Assembly (NCBI GenBank): GCA_030762935.1 | Contig: CM060895.1 | Span: 78,500,001 to 78,564,000 of the forward strand | Direction: 5' to 3' | DNA length: 64,000 bases | Source: Hymenopus coronatus | Taxonomy: Eukaryota > Arthropoda > Insecta > Mantodea > Hymenopodidae | Shown: positions 23,813 to 35,440 of the stretch, piece after piece | Layout: each line of letters starts with the position of its first letter | Position numbering within the stretch: the first letter of the stretch is position 1 | Translations under genes and position numbers: made by a program | The notes under the pieces: generated by a model | What the model was told of the DNA's origin: nothing | The model's input: only the letters and a program-made list of their open reading frames with translations | The model's database searches: none

Positions 23813-25387
23813 TTTTGCATAGTAAAAAAGTGTTACGCTCCTCAAAATTTGAGAATTCCAGTTTTCAACCAAATTTTAAAGCGGGATATTTCAATTAATT
23901 TGACTACTCGAGTGCCATATTTTTATTTTTTGAAAAATTACTATTGGTTATATACTTTTGTGCATTAATATTACAATAGATAGTTATGCACAACCTGCAA
24001 ATTTGAATTAAATTGAGACGTGGAACATTTTAAAGGGTGAAAATGTAGTTTTAAGAAAAGTGCTGTTTTATAAACTATTCTGCTAGTATTATCTTCAAAT
24101 GGCTGTAGAGCCCGAAGCGAGGGGAGGATAGCTAAATGCTGATTCTCTATAGACGCCCAAAGGTTCCAACAACTAGTTGTAATAAAAAAAATCGCTTGTA
24201 TTGTTGGAACCATATGCAACCCATAGCGATTCAACATTTAGCTCCCCTACTGCTTAATTCGGAATCTAGAACCATTTAAATATGGTATAAGATACACCTG
24301 TTTCCTAGCATTCTATTTATAAAACGGAATTTTCCTCAAAACCACATTTTCACACCTTCAAAATGATCCACGTATCTAGCTTTTGTATAAATAAATTAAA
24401 ATTTGCCAGAATTTGAAAAAGTATTCATTGTATTATTATATATTACAAAGCTATCCTAAAACCACTTGTAATTTTTTTAAAAAGTACTTTTATATAAAAT
24501 TATTAATTTTAGAGATTAAATTATCATAATTCAGTGATCAAATTTATTGAAATATCAAAATGTAAAGATCTTTGTGTGTGGTTAAAAATAGAACTAATTT
24601 TCTCAAATTTGAGGCGTGTGAGTCATTTTGAGTATGCAATACATGTATAATTAAATGTATGGAATAATTTTTGTCTTCCAAAGTATTTATGCAACTTAAA
24701 CAAATTTAGTATTCATATTAACATATTAGTAATACAATTACAGGAAAACTTTCAGTAAACTTTGTTGAGAAATATAGAATATTTTAATTGCTACATTTTT
24801 TGCATAGGTTAAAAAAAATGTAATGTGATTTCATTAAAGAGAATACCAAATTTTATATAAATTTGGATAAATACTTTACAATATACAAATTATTTCATAA
24901 ATGCTATTATGTAAATATATTACAGACCTAAAATTTCTCACGTCCTTAAAAATTTGAAACAATTGGATAGAATCTGTAAATTGTTCAACACTATAGAAGT
25001 GAAACTATTTTGGTAGAGTTGAGAGATAGGTGACGTTAAGTTCAATTACGTATAGATGGCGACATGTATGTTCTGCCATGTTAGAATATGTTGCAGCTTA
25101 TGATGAGCATTAGGCAGGTAATCGCTCCGTTGCATCAGTCAGCTATAATTAGAACGGATAGAGATAGACGCACCGTTTAACATTGTACACCATATAATAA
25201 TCACGTTGATACGGAAGATTGCATTTACACTTTCAAATTTCTAATTAAAATAATATAATTGTATTTGCTACAATAAATCTTATGTGTATTAACCTTAAAG
25301 AGAGAATCTGTGAAACCTTCTCTTCTTCTACACTTCAAGGATTAGGTTTTACGCCTGCTTCGTCTTCGTATTCATTATTTTATTTCC
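23813..25387. other. A+T-rich stretch, includes a foldback at 24019-24372
   Basis: Apart from the foldback (separate entry) and the minor repeat at about 24812-24920 there is no recognised content. Confidence 0.4.
24019..24372. repeat. Foldback repeat, 68-base arms
   Basis: Arm 24019-24086 (CGTGGAACATTTTAAAGGGT ... TGCTAG) is the inverted match, at roughly 80% identity, of 24305-24372 (CTAGCATTCTATTTATAAAA ... CCACG). The loop is about 220 bases. It could be a MITE whose outer termini have decayed. Confidence 0.7.
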
Positions 25388-25976
25388 ATTTTTACTTTCT
25401 CTCTACATACTATGTACATAGTGTATAGAGAATGTATCGCATTCCACCCAAAAATTCGATACGAGATTTCACAGGAAATACAAGTTTTGGATCTTCCTGA
25501 ATAAAAAAAATGGAAAAAAGTCCGTGTTTTTGCGTGTGTATGGGTGTGTGTGTGTGTGAGTGTGAGTGTGTGTGTGTCTGTGGACAGCATAGTTCAAAAA
25601 CGAAAAGACCTTTAAATACCAAACTTGGTATTTAAATTTGGAATCTTCCAAGGATGCGACACGAAGGTTTTCAAGAAAGATCCCCCATCCAAACTACCCT
25701 TTACATGGAAAAAATTTAAAAAATTTCGATTTTCTCAAAAATGGCTCAAATGATTTTGATTAAAATGTCTTATATTTAAGATATTTATATGCGAAATAAA
25801 ATGTATATCTTGAATTTTCTGGCTATATGTTGAATTTTCTCTTTATTCTGGATTATTTTTATTGAAATTTGCATAACTGGTAAACCAAAATAGATAGACA
25901 AAAACTTAACTAAACAAAAATATAGATCACGATAAAACACACAATTTGTCATATACATTTTTTGGTGCAGTTGATC
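25388..25976 (-). mobile_element. Rep-A, 5'-truncated at a poly-T run
   Basis: It opens with an intact palindrome (CATACTATGTACATAGTGTA then TAGAG) and has a long (TG)n tract at about 25535-25580. It stops after GTGCAGTTGATC at a run of more than 20 T (25977-26002). Confidence 0.88.
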
Positions 25977-26002
<26 letters not shown>

Positions 26003-26008
<6 letters not shown>

Positions 26009-26101
26009 CTCTATACGAACTGTGTACATAGTGTATAGAGAAGGTATTGTATTTGCACCCAAAAATTCGATACCGAAATTTCACAGGAATCCAAAAAAAG
26101 C
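26003..26101 (-). mobile_element. Extra Rep-A 3'-end module
   Basis: It carries ACTTTCTCTATACGAACTGT, GTACATAGTGTATAGAG and TTCGATACCGAAATTTCACA, then breaks at CCAAAAAAAGCATTTTT where a second palindrome begins. Two terminal modules are therefore stacked in tandem. Confidence 0.8.
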
Positions 26102-26978
26102 ATTTTTACTTTCTGTATACGCACTATGTACAAAGTGTATAGAGAAGGTATTGCACTCCATCACAAATTCGATACCGAAATTTCACCGGAAATATATGTT
26201 TTAGGGTCCCCAATATCCAAAAAAAGCATTTTCACAAAAAGGTCCGTGTGTGTGTGTGTGTGTCCGTGTGTCTGTGAACACGAAACTCAAAAACGAAAAG
26301 TAGGTAAAATACCAAACTTGGTATTTAAGTTTAGTATCTTCCAGGGATGCGACACGAAGATTTTGAGAAAAATCCCTCTACCCCCAACTACCCTTTACAT
26401 GGAACTTTTTTCGAAAATTTTGATTTTCTCAAAAATGGCTCTAACGATTTTGCTTAAAATTTCGTATATTAAAGATATTTACCTGACAAATAAAATGTAT
26501 ATCTTGAATTTTCTGGGAATAACCTCTGAAGAGTAGTTTATTCTGGATGAATTTTACTGAATTTTGAATAACTGCTAAACCGTAAGAGATGGACAAAAAC
26601 TTACTACACAAAAAATGTAGAGCACGTTAAAACACACAATTTATGCTATATACATTATTTTCGTAAGCACATCGTTTTTGAGACATTCCTTATTTTTGGT
26701 TTCTGCTATGAAGAACTTATACTTTTCTCATACAGAAACTTGTCAACTCCTATCCATATAAACAAAGCAACTTCATTGCCTTAGCAACCAGCTTTTGACT
26801 ATCATTTTAACCTATGATAGTCCCTTATTTCACTTCTACTTTCAAGGAAGCAAATAATAAGGCTATTTCTGCTCATTTTTTCTGATTAACATAAAGTAAA
26901 TAGAAGTATCAGCTTTTTAAGAATAATTTCTTGCAGGGATATAGAGAAAGTCATGTGAACGGTACACATCAGATTTTT
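26102..26978 (-). mobile_element. Rep-A, full length
   Basis: It opens TTACTTTCTGTATACGCACT, has a (TG)n tract at 26242-26265, all core blocks, and closes GTCATGTGAACGGTACACAT then CAGATTTTT. It is followed without spacer by another copy. Confidence 0.92.
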
Positions 26979-27702
26979 ACAAAAAGGTCCGTGTGTGTGC
27001 GTGTGTGTGTCTGTGGACAGCATAGCTCAAAACGAAAAGTCCGTTAAAAACCAAATTTGGTATTTACGTTTGGTATCTTCCAAGCATGCGATACGAAGAT
27101 TTTCAAGAAAGTCCCCCCAACCCCAACGACCCTTCACGTGGAACGTTTTTCAAAAATTTTGATTATATGAAAAATGGCTCTAACGATTTTGACTAAAATA
27201 TCATATATTAAAGATGTTTGCCTAATAAATAAAATGTATATCTTCTATTTTCTGGGAATAGCCTCTGAAGACTACTTTATTCTGGATGAATTTCATGGAA
27301 TTTTGCATAACTGATAAACCATAAGAGATGGGCAAAAACTTAACACCAAAAAAATATAGAGCACATTAAAACACACAATTTATATTACATACATTTTTTT
27401 CGTGGAGTTCGTTTTTGACATATCCTTGTTTTTGGTTTCATCTATGAAAAACGTATACCTTTCTCATACAGGAATTTTTTAACTCCTGTCCATACAAACT
27501 AAGGAACTTCAGTCACATAGCAACCAGCTTTTGACTATTAGTTTAGCCTATAAAACTCCCTTATTTCCCTTCTGCTTACAAGGAAGCAAGTGCCTTATTT
27601 TTTTCTCTATTAGCATGAAGTAAATAGAAGCATAAGCTTTTTAACAATAATTTGTTGCAGAGAGGTAGAGAAAGTCATGTGAATGGAACACATCAAATTT
27701 TT
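26979..27702 (-). mobile_element. Rep-A, 3'-truncated tandem copy
   Basis: It begins ACAAAAAGGTCCGTGTGTGT, lacking the terminal module, and ends AAGTCATGTGAATGGAACAC then ATCAAATTTTT. The junction matches those at 8158 and 14265. Confidence 0.88.
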
Positions 27703-28062
27703 CTCTTGGGCTTGCGATTTCTCTTTTTACTAATGGTTTATATTTATTAATTAATAATTCTTTCCTCAAGCTGTTCATATGTTCTTTTCAAATATGTTTA
27801 TTTTCTTCAATTTTATCATTTATTTTATAAATATTCAATTCTTCTCTAAATACTTCATTTCTTATTAAGTCTAATCTGGTGCATCCTTTAATTCTTCGTA
27901 AAAATCTGACTTCCGTTGACTGAATTTTACCTTTGTCCTTCTCTTGCGCTATTGACTATTCACGACCATACATGAACACTGGGACCGCCATGGTCCTATA
28001 GAACTTCATTTTGTTTCTTTCCTTGTTTTATTTTATAATGTTCTGTGAAATATGACCAAAAA
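27703..28062. other. Unassigned A+T-rich stretch
   Basis: It contains phrases such as CACGACCATACATGAACACT. It may derive from the 3' part of a retroelement, but no frame is kept. Confidence 0.3.
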
Positions 28063-28938
28063 TCTGATGTGTTCCATTAACATGACTCTACATCTCTACA
28101 TCTCTGCAACAACTTATTAAAAAGTTTATGCTTCTATTTACTTCATGCTAATTGAGAAAAAATTAGCAAAAATGGTTTAGTATCTTCCAAGGATGCGACA
28201 CGAAAATTTTCAAGAAATTCCTCCATCACAAACAATCATTTACATGGTAATTTTTTCGAAAATATTGATTTTCTAAAAATGGCTCTAATAATTTTGATTA
28301 AAATTCCATACATTATAGCTATTTACATCCCAAACAAAATGTATATCTTAAATTTTCTGGGCTTAGCCTCTGAAGACCTACTTATTCTGGATGAATTTTG
28401 CCAAATTTTTCTTAACTCCTAAACCGTAAGAGAAAATAAAAACGTACTACACAAAAGATGCAGATCTCGTCAAAACACACATTTTATGTCGTTTATACTT
28501 TTCTCGTAGAAGTAACCGTTTCCAAGATATTCAGGAACTTATTCTTTTCTCATACAGGATGTGTCTGTTTTTCTTTTGTTCTACTACTGGCCAAGCAAAG
28601 AAGCGATTTGCAATGAGAATCGTATAACGACAGCTTTTAAAACATTTGAATATCACCTTAGCATAGCGCGTTCCTTTAATTTTCCTTCTACTTATAAGGA
28701 ACTAAGCAATAGGAACATTTTGCTAATGTTTATCTTGATTAACATGGTGTAGAAAGAAGAATTATCCTTTGTAAGAAGTTTGTAGAGTAACTAGAGAAAG
28801 TCATGTTATTGTAACACATCAGATTTTTGTATACAGGGGAGTCTAAAGCGTGTATTTTCGGTGAAATCTCAGTACCAACATTTTAACTGGAGTGCAATAC
28901 CTTCTACTACAGCATGTGCTATATAAAGAGAGTAAAAA
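28063..28938. mobile_element. Inverted Rep-A composite (+ / - / +)
   Basis: 28063-28174 is a plus-sense 5' end. It changes at GCAAAAATGGTTTAGTATCT into a minus-sense copy (28175-28827) that ends ACACATCAGATTTTTG. It then changes again to a plus-sense 3' module (28828-28938) ending AAAGAGAGTAAAAA. The central copy lacks both its CA tract and its terminal module. Confidence 0.85.
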
Positions 28939-29671
28939 TACCTGCACAGATGAAGTGAACTGGAAATCCATAATGCAATTACTGAAGCCGTATACGCCAT
29001 TAAACATTGCCCGTGAATTCTCCAATCACAGGCTGTTTTATGGACGGGGCGAAGTAATGCAATACTCAACGTTCCTGAGAAAAGCTAATTTTCTCTTCAG
29101 ATCTCAACCTACGCGGCAATCTAGAAGCCTGTTTGGTGCTGGGCTTTCGGAAGATTGAGCGTTAATAAATCGCAAATTGACACTGACGTCAAACCTCGCA
29201 CATACGAACAAATTCACTCTCCGACGCCCTTCCTTGCTAACAGCAAATGTAGAAACCTTGTCCACCTCCACTTAGGCTCCATACACAACGGCTTCAGCAG
29301 CAAAACGGCGTAAATGACATTCCGTGCCTTACAGCTGCTACACGCAAGCTGCTGTATGTGTTCAGAGTTAGAAATAACGATAAAGATTTTCTATAAACGA
29401 TATCTAATTGAAAGAGACAGTTATGATTAACATTAAGGGTGCCCATCTACATCTACACTTTAAGCCTATTCATTTGAAATTTCGGTATTCAAATGAGAAT
29501 AGTGTATAATACGAAGACCAAATGTCATTCAATTTCTAAATTAGTTCCTCGTAGATTATTATTATATTTTTGTTACTATACTGTATTGAAAAACTGCAAC
29601 ACATGATAAAATGGTTTTTAATTTATATTATATTGCAGAATCACTTAGTATAAAATAAATTACAGAGATTA
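28939..29671. other. Unassigned stretch
   Basis: The first 230 bases hold part of an 88-codon frame with no recognised domain. Positions 29160-29380 are relatively G+C-rich. Nothing is assigned. Confidence 0.35.
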
Positions 29672-30668
29672 ATTTTTACTTTCTCTACATAGTACCTAGG
29701 TAGAAAAGCTATTGCACTCCTCCCAAAAATTCGATACCTAGATTTCACCGGAAATATACCTTTTAAGTTCCTCTGTAGCCCCCTCCAAAAAAAAGAAGAA
29801 AAAAAAAGCATTTGTGTGTCCGTGTGAGCAGAGTAAGTCAAAAATGAAAAGTCCGTAAAATACCAAATTTCGTATTTAAATTTAGTATCTTCCAGGAATA
29901 CGAAAATATGTATATGGGAATAAACCTATAAAACTATTATATAAAATGATGAAAATAGAAACGAAAATAAATGTTGATCAAGTATATAACACACACATAT
30001 AATTGAAATTAACCACAAAGAATTGGAGTACATATCTTATATATTTATTGTTCTGACCCTTTTCTATTTCGAAGATTTTGAGGAAAATACCTCCAACCCA
30101 AAATACTCTTTATATGGAAAAGGTTTCGAAAATTTAATTTTCTCAAAAATGGATCTAACGATTTTGATTAGAATCTCTTATATTTAAAATATTTACATGA
30201 CAATAAAATGCATATCTTGAAATTTCTGAGAATAGCCTCAGAAACTTCATTATTTATGATTTTTTTTAACTTTAGATAACTAGTAAACCGTAACAGAGAG
30301 ACAAAAACTTACTACACAAAAATGTAGAGCTCCTTAAAGCACACAATTTACGTTATACACATTTTTTTCGTGGAGTTGATCGTTTTTGAGATATTCCTTG
30401 TTATTGGTTTCAGTTTTAAAATATTAAACTTTTCTCAGACAGGAGCTTGTCAACTCCTGGCCACGCAAACGGATTCCAATCCGATTGTAACTCCATTTTA
30501 AAACATGTGACTGTCAGTTTAGCCTAGTGTATTCCCTTATTTCTCTTCTACTCACATGAAAGCATATTGTGCTCGATTACCATGAAGTAAATAGAAATAC
30601 AAGCTTTTTAACCATTTGTTCTACGGATGTAGAGGAAGTCATGTAAATGTAACACATCAGATTTTTTT
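29672..30668 (-). mobile_element. Rep-A, full length with a 160-base interruption
   Basis: It opens TTACTTTCTCTACATAGTAC and ends GTCATGTAAATGTAACACAT then CAGATTTTTTT. Between about 29906 and 30068 the Rep-A blocks GAATACG and CGAAGATTTTGAGG are separated by unrelated A+T-rich sequence. Confidence 0.88.
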
Positions 30669-31229
30669 GTTAGTTAGGGCTATCTTAATATCTATAATTT
30701 GGACAAAATCCCTCTACAGAGTTTTTATTTAGAATGGAGGAATAACTGTTTAATGATTCAATCCTTGATGGCTTGTGTAGATTATTACACTATTCTAATG
30801 AACTTAACAGTGTCTGTTTGCGATTATTTATTCCTAAGATGATAGGTGAAATGTATGCGATGATAACCAAGCAAAGATTTCCAAGAACAGAGAATGACGC
30901 TCTATAATATAAAGTCCCTCTCGTGAACTTTAGTTACTGAACAAGTCGCTTGGGACGCTGTTGCGGATGTTATAATCACAATGTGCTTCTTCATGTCCGG
31001 AGACATCTGTTGTTTCGCTTTCCTACAAAATGGTTTCCGTCAGAACGCCGGTTTCTGCTCCATACTCTTACTGTAGCATTTTATAACACCTCAAATCTCT
31101 CGACGTAATCTGAAAAATCTCTGTTATATTCACATGGATTTCTCTATCCGTTCCTTTACAAACCATTCCGGAGAAAGTATTTCTACTTTGAGAGAAAAAA
31201 GAAAATTAAAATTAAAATAAAAAAAAATA
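30669..31229. other. Unassigned stretch with a Rep-A 5' scrap
   Basis: About 31110-31160 (AATCTCTGTTATATTCACAT then GGATTTCTC) looks like a diverged plus-sense Rep-A 5' end. The rest shows nothing recognised. Confidence 0.4.
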
Positions 31230-32053
31230 TCGTATGTGTTCCATTCACGTGACTTTCTCTACATCTCTGCTACACATTATTGTTAAAAAGCTTATGCTTC
31301 TATTTACTTCTCATTAAACGAGAAAATATTACCACAAAATATAGTCATATTACTTACTGCCTTGTAAGTAGGAGGGAAATAAGGGGGTACCATAAGACTA
31401 AAGTGATAGTCAAAAGTTGGTTGCTATGTGACTGAAAATCCTTTGTTTGTATGGACAGGAGTTGACAAATTCCAGTATGAGAAAGTATAAGTATTTTAAA
31501 ACTGAAACTAATAACAGGGAATACCTCAAAAACGATCAACTCCTCGAAAAAAATGTATGTAACATAAATTGTGTTTTTTAACGAGATCTACATTTTTTGC
31601 TTTTGTCTATCTTTTACGGTTTACCAGTTAAGTAAAATTTCGCTAAATTCGTCCAGAAGAAAAATTAATTCAGAGGCTATTCCTATAAATTCAAAATATA
31701 CATTTTGTTTGTCACGCAAATATCTTAAATATATGATATTCTAATCAAAATTGTTACAGCCATTTTTGAAATTATAAAAATTTTTGAAAAAAGTTCCATG
31801 AAAAGAGTTGTTACGGGTGGGGGATTTTCTTGAAAGTCTTCGTGCCGCATCCTTGGAGGATCTTTGGTATTTAACGTATTTTCGTTTTTGAGCTATGCTG
31901 CTCACAGACACGCACACGCACATACGAACTTTTTTTTAATTTTTTTATTCAGGAAAAAACATGTATTTCCGGTCAAATTTGGCATCGAATTTTTGGGTGC
32001 ATTACAATATCTTCTCTATACACTATGTGCATAGTACGTGCAGAGAAAGTAAT
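31230..32053 (+). mobile_element. Rep-A, full length
   Basis: It starts TCGTATGTGTTCCATTCACG then TGACTTTCTCTAC and ends CACTATGTGCATAGTACGTG then CAGAGAAAGTAATAAAAA. The CA tract is short. Confidence 0.9.
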
Positions 32054-32267
32054 AAAAATAAGTTTTATAAATATAAATTTAATAAATATATTTATATACA
32101 AATATAAATAATAACAAAAATACGAGGTGTTTCCGAAAGTAAGCACATGTTTGGCAAAAAAGATATAAAATATTTTTCACAACGTTTATTTGTTCATGAA
32201 AGACCATTCTTTGACCTATTTTTGGACATACTGCCACTATTGTTCAGACATTTGTCAGAGCGAGACA

Positions 32268-32471
32268 TCAACTTTTGTATGCCCTCTTCAAACATGTGTT
32301 TTGTGGAAACACATCATAAAGCATTCTTATTGTGAACCGTGTGTTTTCACAAATTGCCTCATTCACTTGTTTAACCAAACCATCAGTGAGAACGGAAGAT
32401 TGCCCACTACATCCTTCGTCATGAACATTGGACCGTCCATCATTGAATTGCCTAACCCACTTTCTCTCCAT
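32268..32471 (-). pseudogene. Transposase N-terminal fragment (mariner-like)
   Basis: The 68-residue fragment reads RKWVRQFNDGRSNVHDEG, then QSSVLTDGLVKQVNEAI and FTIRMLYDVFP. This is the linker and second helix-turn-helix region of a mariner-type transposase. The first part of the gene lies beyond the inserted Rep-A, where PEIHRQ is readable on the minus strand near 33400-33420. Between the two pieces the frame shifts and a stop is present. No catalytic domain remains. Confidence 0.8.
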
Positions 32472-32484
32472 TGCATGTCATATT

Positions 32485-33373
32485 TTTCTTTCTCTACACG
32501 TACTATGTACATAGTGTATAGAGAAGGTATTCCACTTCTTCCAGCTTTTGATACCGAAATGTCACCGGAAATATATGTTTTGAGGTTCTCTGAGCCGAAT
32601 AAGCCTTCTTAGAAAAAGGCATGTTTGTGTGTCTGTATAGGGGTAAATGTTAGTGGACAGCATAGCTCAAAAGCCAAAAAAAATCTAAAATATCAAATTT
32701 GGTATTTAAGTTTACAATCTTCCAAGAACACAACACGAAGATTTTCAAGAAAATCCCCCACCCCAAACTATCCTTTAGATGGATTTTTTTTTAATTTTTT
32801 TTCATAGAAATGACTCTAACGATTTTGATTAAAATACCTTATATTATACATATTTACTTTACAAATAAAATATCTTGAATTTTCCGGTAATACCTTCTGA
32901 AAACCTGTTCGTTTTGGATAATTTTTTCTGATTTTTGCATTACTAGTAAACTGTAAGAAATAGACAAAAAGGTACTACGCAGAAATGAATATCTCGTTAA
33001 AACATACAATTTATGTCATATGCTCTTTTGTTGTAGATTTTACTGTTTCCAAGATATTCCTTGTTATTGACTTCTGTTTTAACATGTTTATACTTTTCTA
33101 GGATAGGAAGTTTCCGTTTTTCTTTTGTTCTACTCCTGGCCAAGCAAAGAAGCGAATTTCAACGACTAGTTTTTAAAACATTCGCATTAGCATGGCGCAT
33201 TCTTTAAGTTACCTTCTACTTATAAGGCACTAAGTAATAAGAACATTCAACTGATGCTTATCTCGATTAGCAGGGTGTAGAAAAAAGAATAGTCATTTGT
33301 AAGAAGTTTTTTTTTTTTATTATTTTTTTTAGAATAGTTAAAGAAAGTCGTGTGAGTGTAACACATTAGATTT
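32485..33373 (-). mobile_element. Rep-A, full length, inserted in a mariner transposon
   Basis: It opens CTTTCTCTACACGTACTATG then TACATAGTGTATAGAG (a strong palindrome) and ends GTCGTGTGAGTGTAACACAT then TAGATTTCT. Removing it brings together the host bases CATGTCATAT and TTCACTCTAA, restoring continuity of the transposase-like reading apart from an existing frameshift. No target duplication is visible beyond a shared T run. Confidence 0.9.
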
Positions 33374-33738
33374 CTTTCACTCTAAATCTCCACAGGTTGC
33401 CGATGAATTTCAGGTAGCTTAACATACCTTGTGTTCAAAAACCATATTGTGGAACGCATCTCCAGTTGGTGGGATCAGAAATTGCTTTAAACGTTTTGAA
33501 CGATGACTAAGAACTGTAAACATAATACAACCCAGCAGTACTAGCGTCAGTGGACAGACAATTAATCAGGAAGGCGAGTGCGCAAGCGTGGAACGGCGAC
33601 ACTAGCAATACGTTGCTTATAGAACGAAATGGTACTTACTTTCCGGACACGCCTATTAGAATTTATAAAAGTGGTAACTAATAATAATAATAATAATAAT
33701 AATGAATAAAAAATAAAGTGAGTGATATATTTGAAAAT

Positions 33739-34010
33739 CTTATGAGTTGCATTCACATGACTTTCTCTATATCTCTGTAACAAATCTCTTATTAAAAATT
33801 TATTCTTCTATCTGCTTAATGCTAATCGAGATAAATTAGCAGAAGTGCTTCCTTGTAAGTAGGAAGGAAATGAGGCAATAAATACCTACACTGGGCTAAA
33901 GCGATAGTGAAATCTTTTAAAAACCGGTTGCAATGAGGTTGAAATGCTTTTCTTTGCATGGCCAGGAGTACATAAATTCACGTATGAGAAAAGTTTAAGT
34001 ACATTATCAA
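33739..34010 (+). mobile_element. Rep-A fragment, 5' end
   Basis: It starts TCTTATGAGTTGCATTCACA then TGACTTTCTCTAT and reaches ATGAGAAAAGTTTAAGTACA before the SINE at 34012. An (AAT)n tract (about 33677-33703) precedes it. Confidence 0.82.
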
Positions 34011-34011
34011 T

Positions 34012-34235
34012 AAGAAGCACTCTGTACCAAACGAGATGGTGTCGTTGTAAAACGTGATACTCGCATTCCAGAGTCCAAGGATTCGACTCCTGGCTGTTGT
34101 CCACTCTGACCCATAGGTCTTCGTGGTTTTCCCTAGGGGTAGGCAAATGCCGGGATGGTTCCCCATTTACCATGACTTTCCTGCTGCTCATCATTTCCTT
34201 CATTGTTATTTTTGCACACAAACCGTGTGTTTGAA
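34012..34235 (+). repeat. tRNA-derived SINE with a GGTTTTCCC...GCAAATGCCGGG body
   Basis: An A-box-type start (GAGATGGTGTCGTTGTAAAA) and a B box (AGGATTCGACTCCTGG) are followed by GTGGTTTTCCCTAGGGGTAG and GCAAATGCCGGGATGGTTCC. I know that body module as widespread in insect SINEs. Confidence 0.7.
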
Positions 34236-34475
34236 GGTAGCTACCAATTTTAATTGTTTCAAATAGTGACAGCTTTTAAAACATTTGACTATCGCGCTAG
34301 CCTAGTATATTCCCCATATTCCTTTTGCTTACAAGGAAGTAAATAATGTGAAGTTTCTGCAGTGACAGTGACAATAATACTTATCTCGATTAGCATGATA
34401 TAGACTATTGTAAAAATAGTTTGTTTGGAGAACAGGTAGTGAAAGTCATGTGAATGGAACACATAAGAATTTTTT
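34236..34475 (-). mobile_element. Rep-A fragment, 5' end, inverted relative to 33739-34010
   Basis: It runs from AGCTTTTAAAACATTTGACT to GTCATGTGAATGGAACACAT then AAGAATTTTTT. With the fragment at 33739 it brackets the SINE as an inverted pair. Confidence 0.8.
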
Positions 34476-34552
34476 GTTGCTCTAGATTGACTTCTTGAGA
34501 CTGATTGTTATTCAACTAAAGTGGATGGTTAGGTGTATTATTTCTGCTTCGG

Positions 34553-35035
34553 ATTTACACTTTTTCTAGCGCATATATACAACGTACATAGTAGATAGAG
34601 AAGATATTGCATTCCATCCAAAAATTTGATATCGAGATTTCCCGTTAATATATGTTTTGAGACCTCCTGAATAAAAAAGAAGCAATTTTAGAAAATGTCA
34701 GTGTATGTGTGTGTGAGTGTGTGTGTGTGTGTCTTTTGAGTGCATAATCCAAAAACGACAAGACCGTTAAAAACCAAACTTGATATTTAAGTTCAACATG
34801 TTGCATAGATGCGACACAAAAATTTTCAGGAAACTTCCTCTAACCCGAACTACCCTTTAAATGGAAAAAATTTGGTTTTCTAATTATAACTGTAAGATTT
34901 CAATTAAAATACCGAATATTAAAGATGCTTATATAAATAATAAAATGCACATCTATACATTTCTGGGAATAGCTTCTGAAGTCTTCTTCATTCTGGATAC
35001 ATTTTGCATAAGCGGTAAACCACTAGAGATAGACA

Positions 35036-35073
<38 letters not shown>

Positions 35074-35440
35074 TAGATCTTGTCAAACATTCAATTTATA
35101 CTCGTCATATTTTCGTTGTAGAAGTAACCGTTTCAGAGATATTCCTTGTTGTTGATTTCACTTTTAAAATACTTATACTTTTCTCAGACAGGAAGTCGCC
35201 CGTGTTCTTTTCTTCTTCTTCTTCTGGTCAAGCAAAGACGCAAATTTCAATAACAATTTAGAGACAGTTTTTGAAACATTTGACTATAGCATTGAGCATT
35301 TCTTCAGATCCCTTCTACTTACAAGGAGCTAAGTAATAACATATTCTGCTAATACTTATTTTGATTAAAATAGTGTAAAAAGAAGAATGATCTTTTGTAA
35401 GAAGTTTATTTGTAAAACATTAGAGAAAGTCGTGTGATGG
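34553..35440 (-). mobile_element. Rep-A, full length
   Basis: It opens ACACTTTTTCTAGCGCATAT and AACGTACATAGTAGATAGAG, has a (TG)n tract at about 34705-34732 and a run of 30 A at 35042-35071. It ends GAGAAAGTCGTGTGATGG, slightly short of the usual terminus. Confidence 0.88.

Larger units (their letters stand above)
32123..33656 (-). mobile_element. Decayed mariner-type transposon split by Rep-A
   Basis: The left end CGAGGTGTTTCCGAAAGTAA, next to TA at 32121-32122, pairs with the right end, which reads inward on the minus strand as TAGGCGTGTCCGGAAAGTAA. The inner sequence encodes transposase pieces on the minus strand, interrupted by Rep-A at 32485-33373. The exact right boundary is uncertain by a few bases. 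Confidence 0.8.

Noticed and set aside
26126..26536. 136-codon plus-strand frame, and similar frames in other Rep-A copies
   Set aside because: It runs antisense through the CA tract and core of Rep-A. Other copies break the same frame in different places, so no conserved protein is supported.
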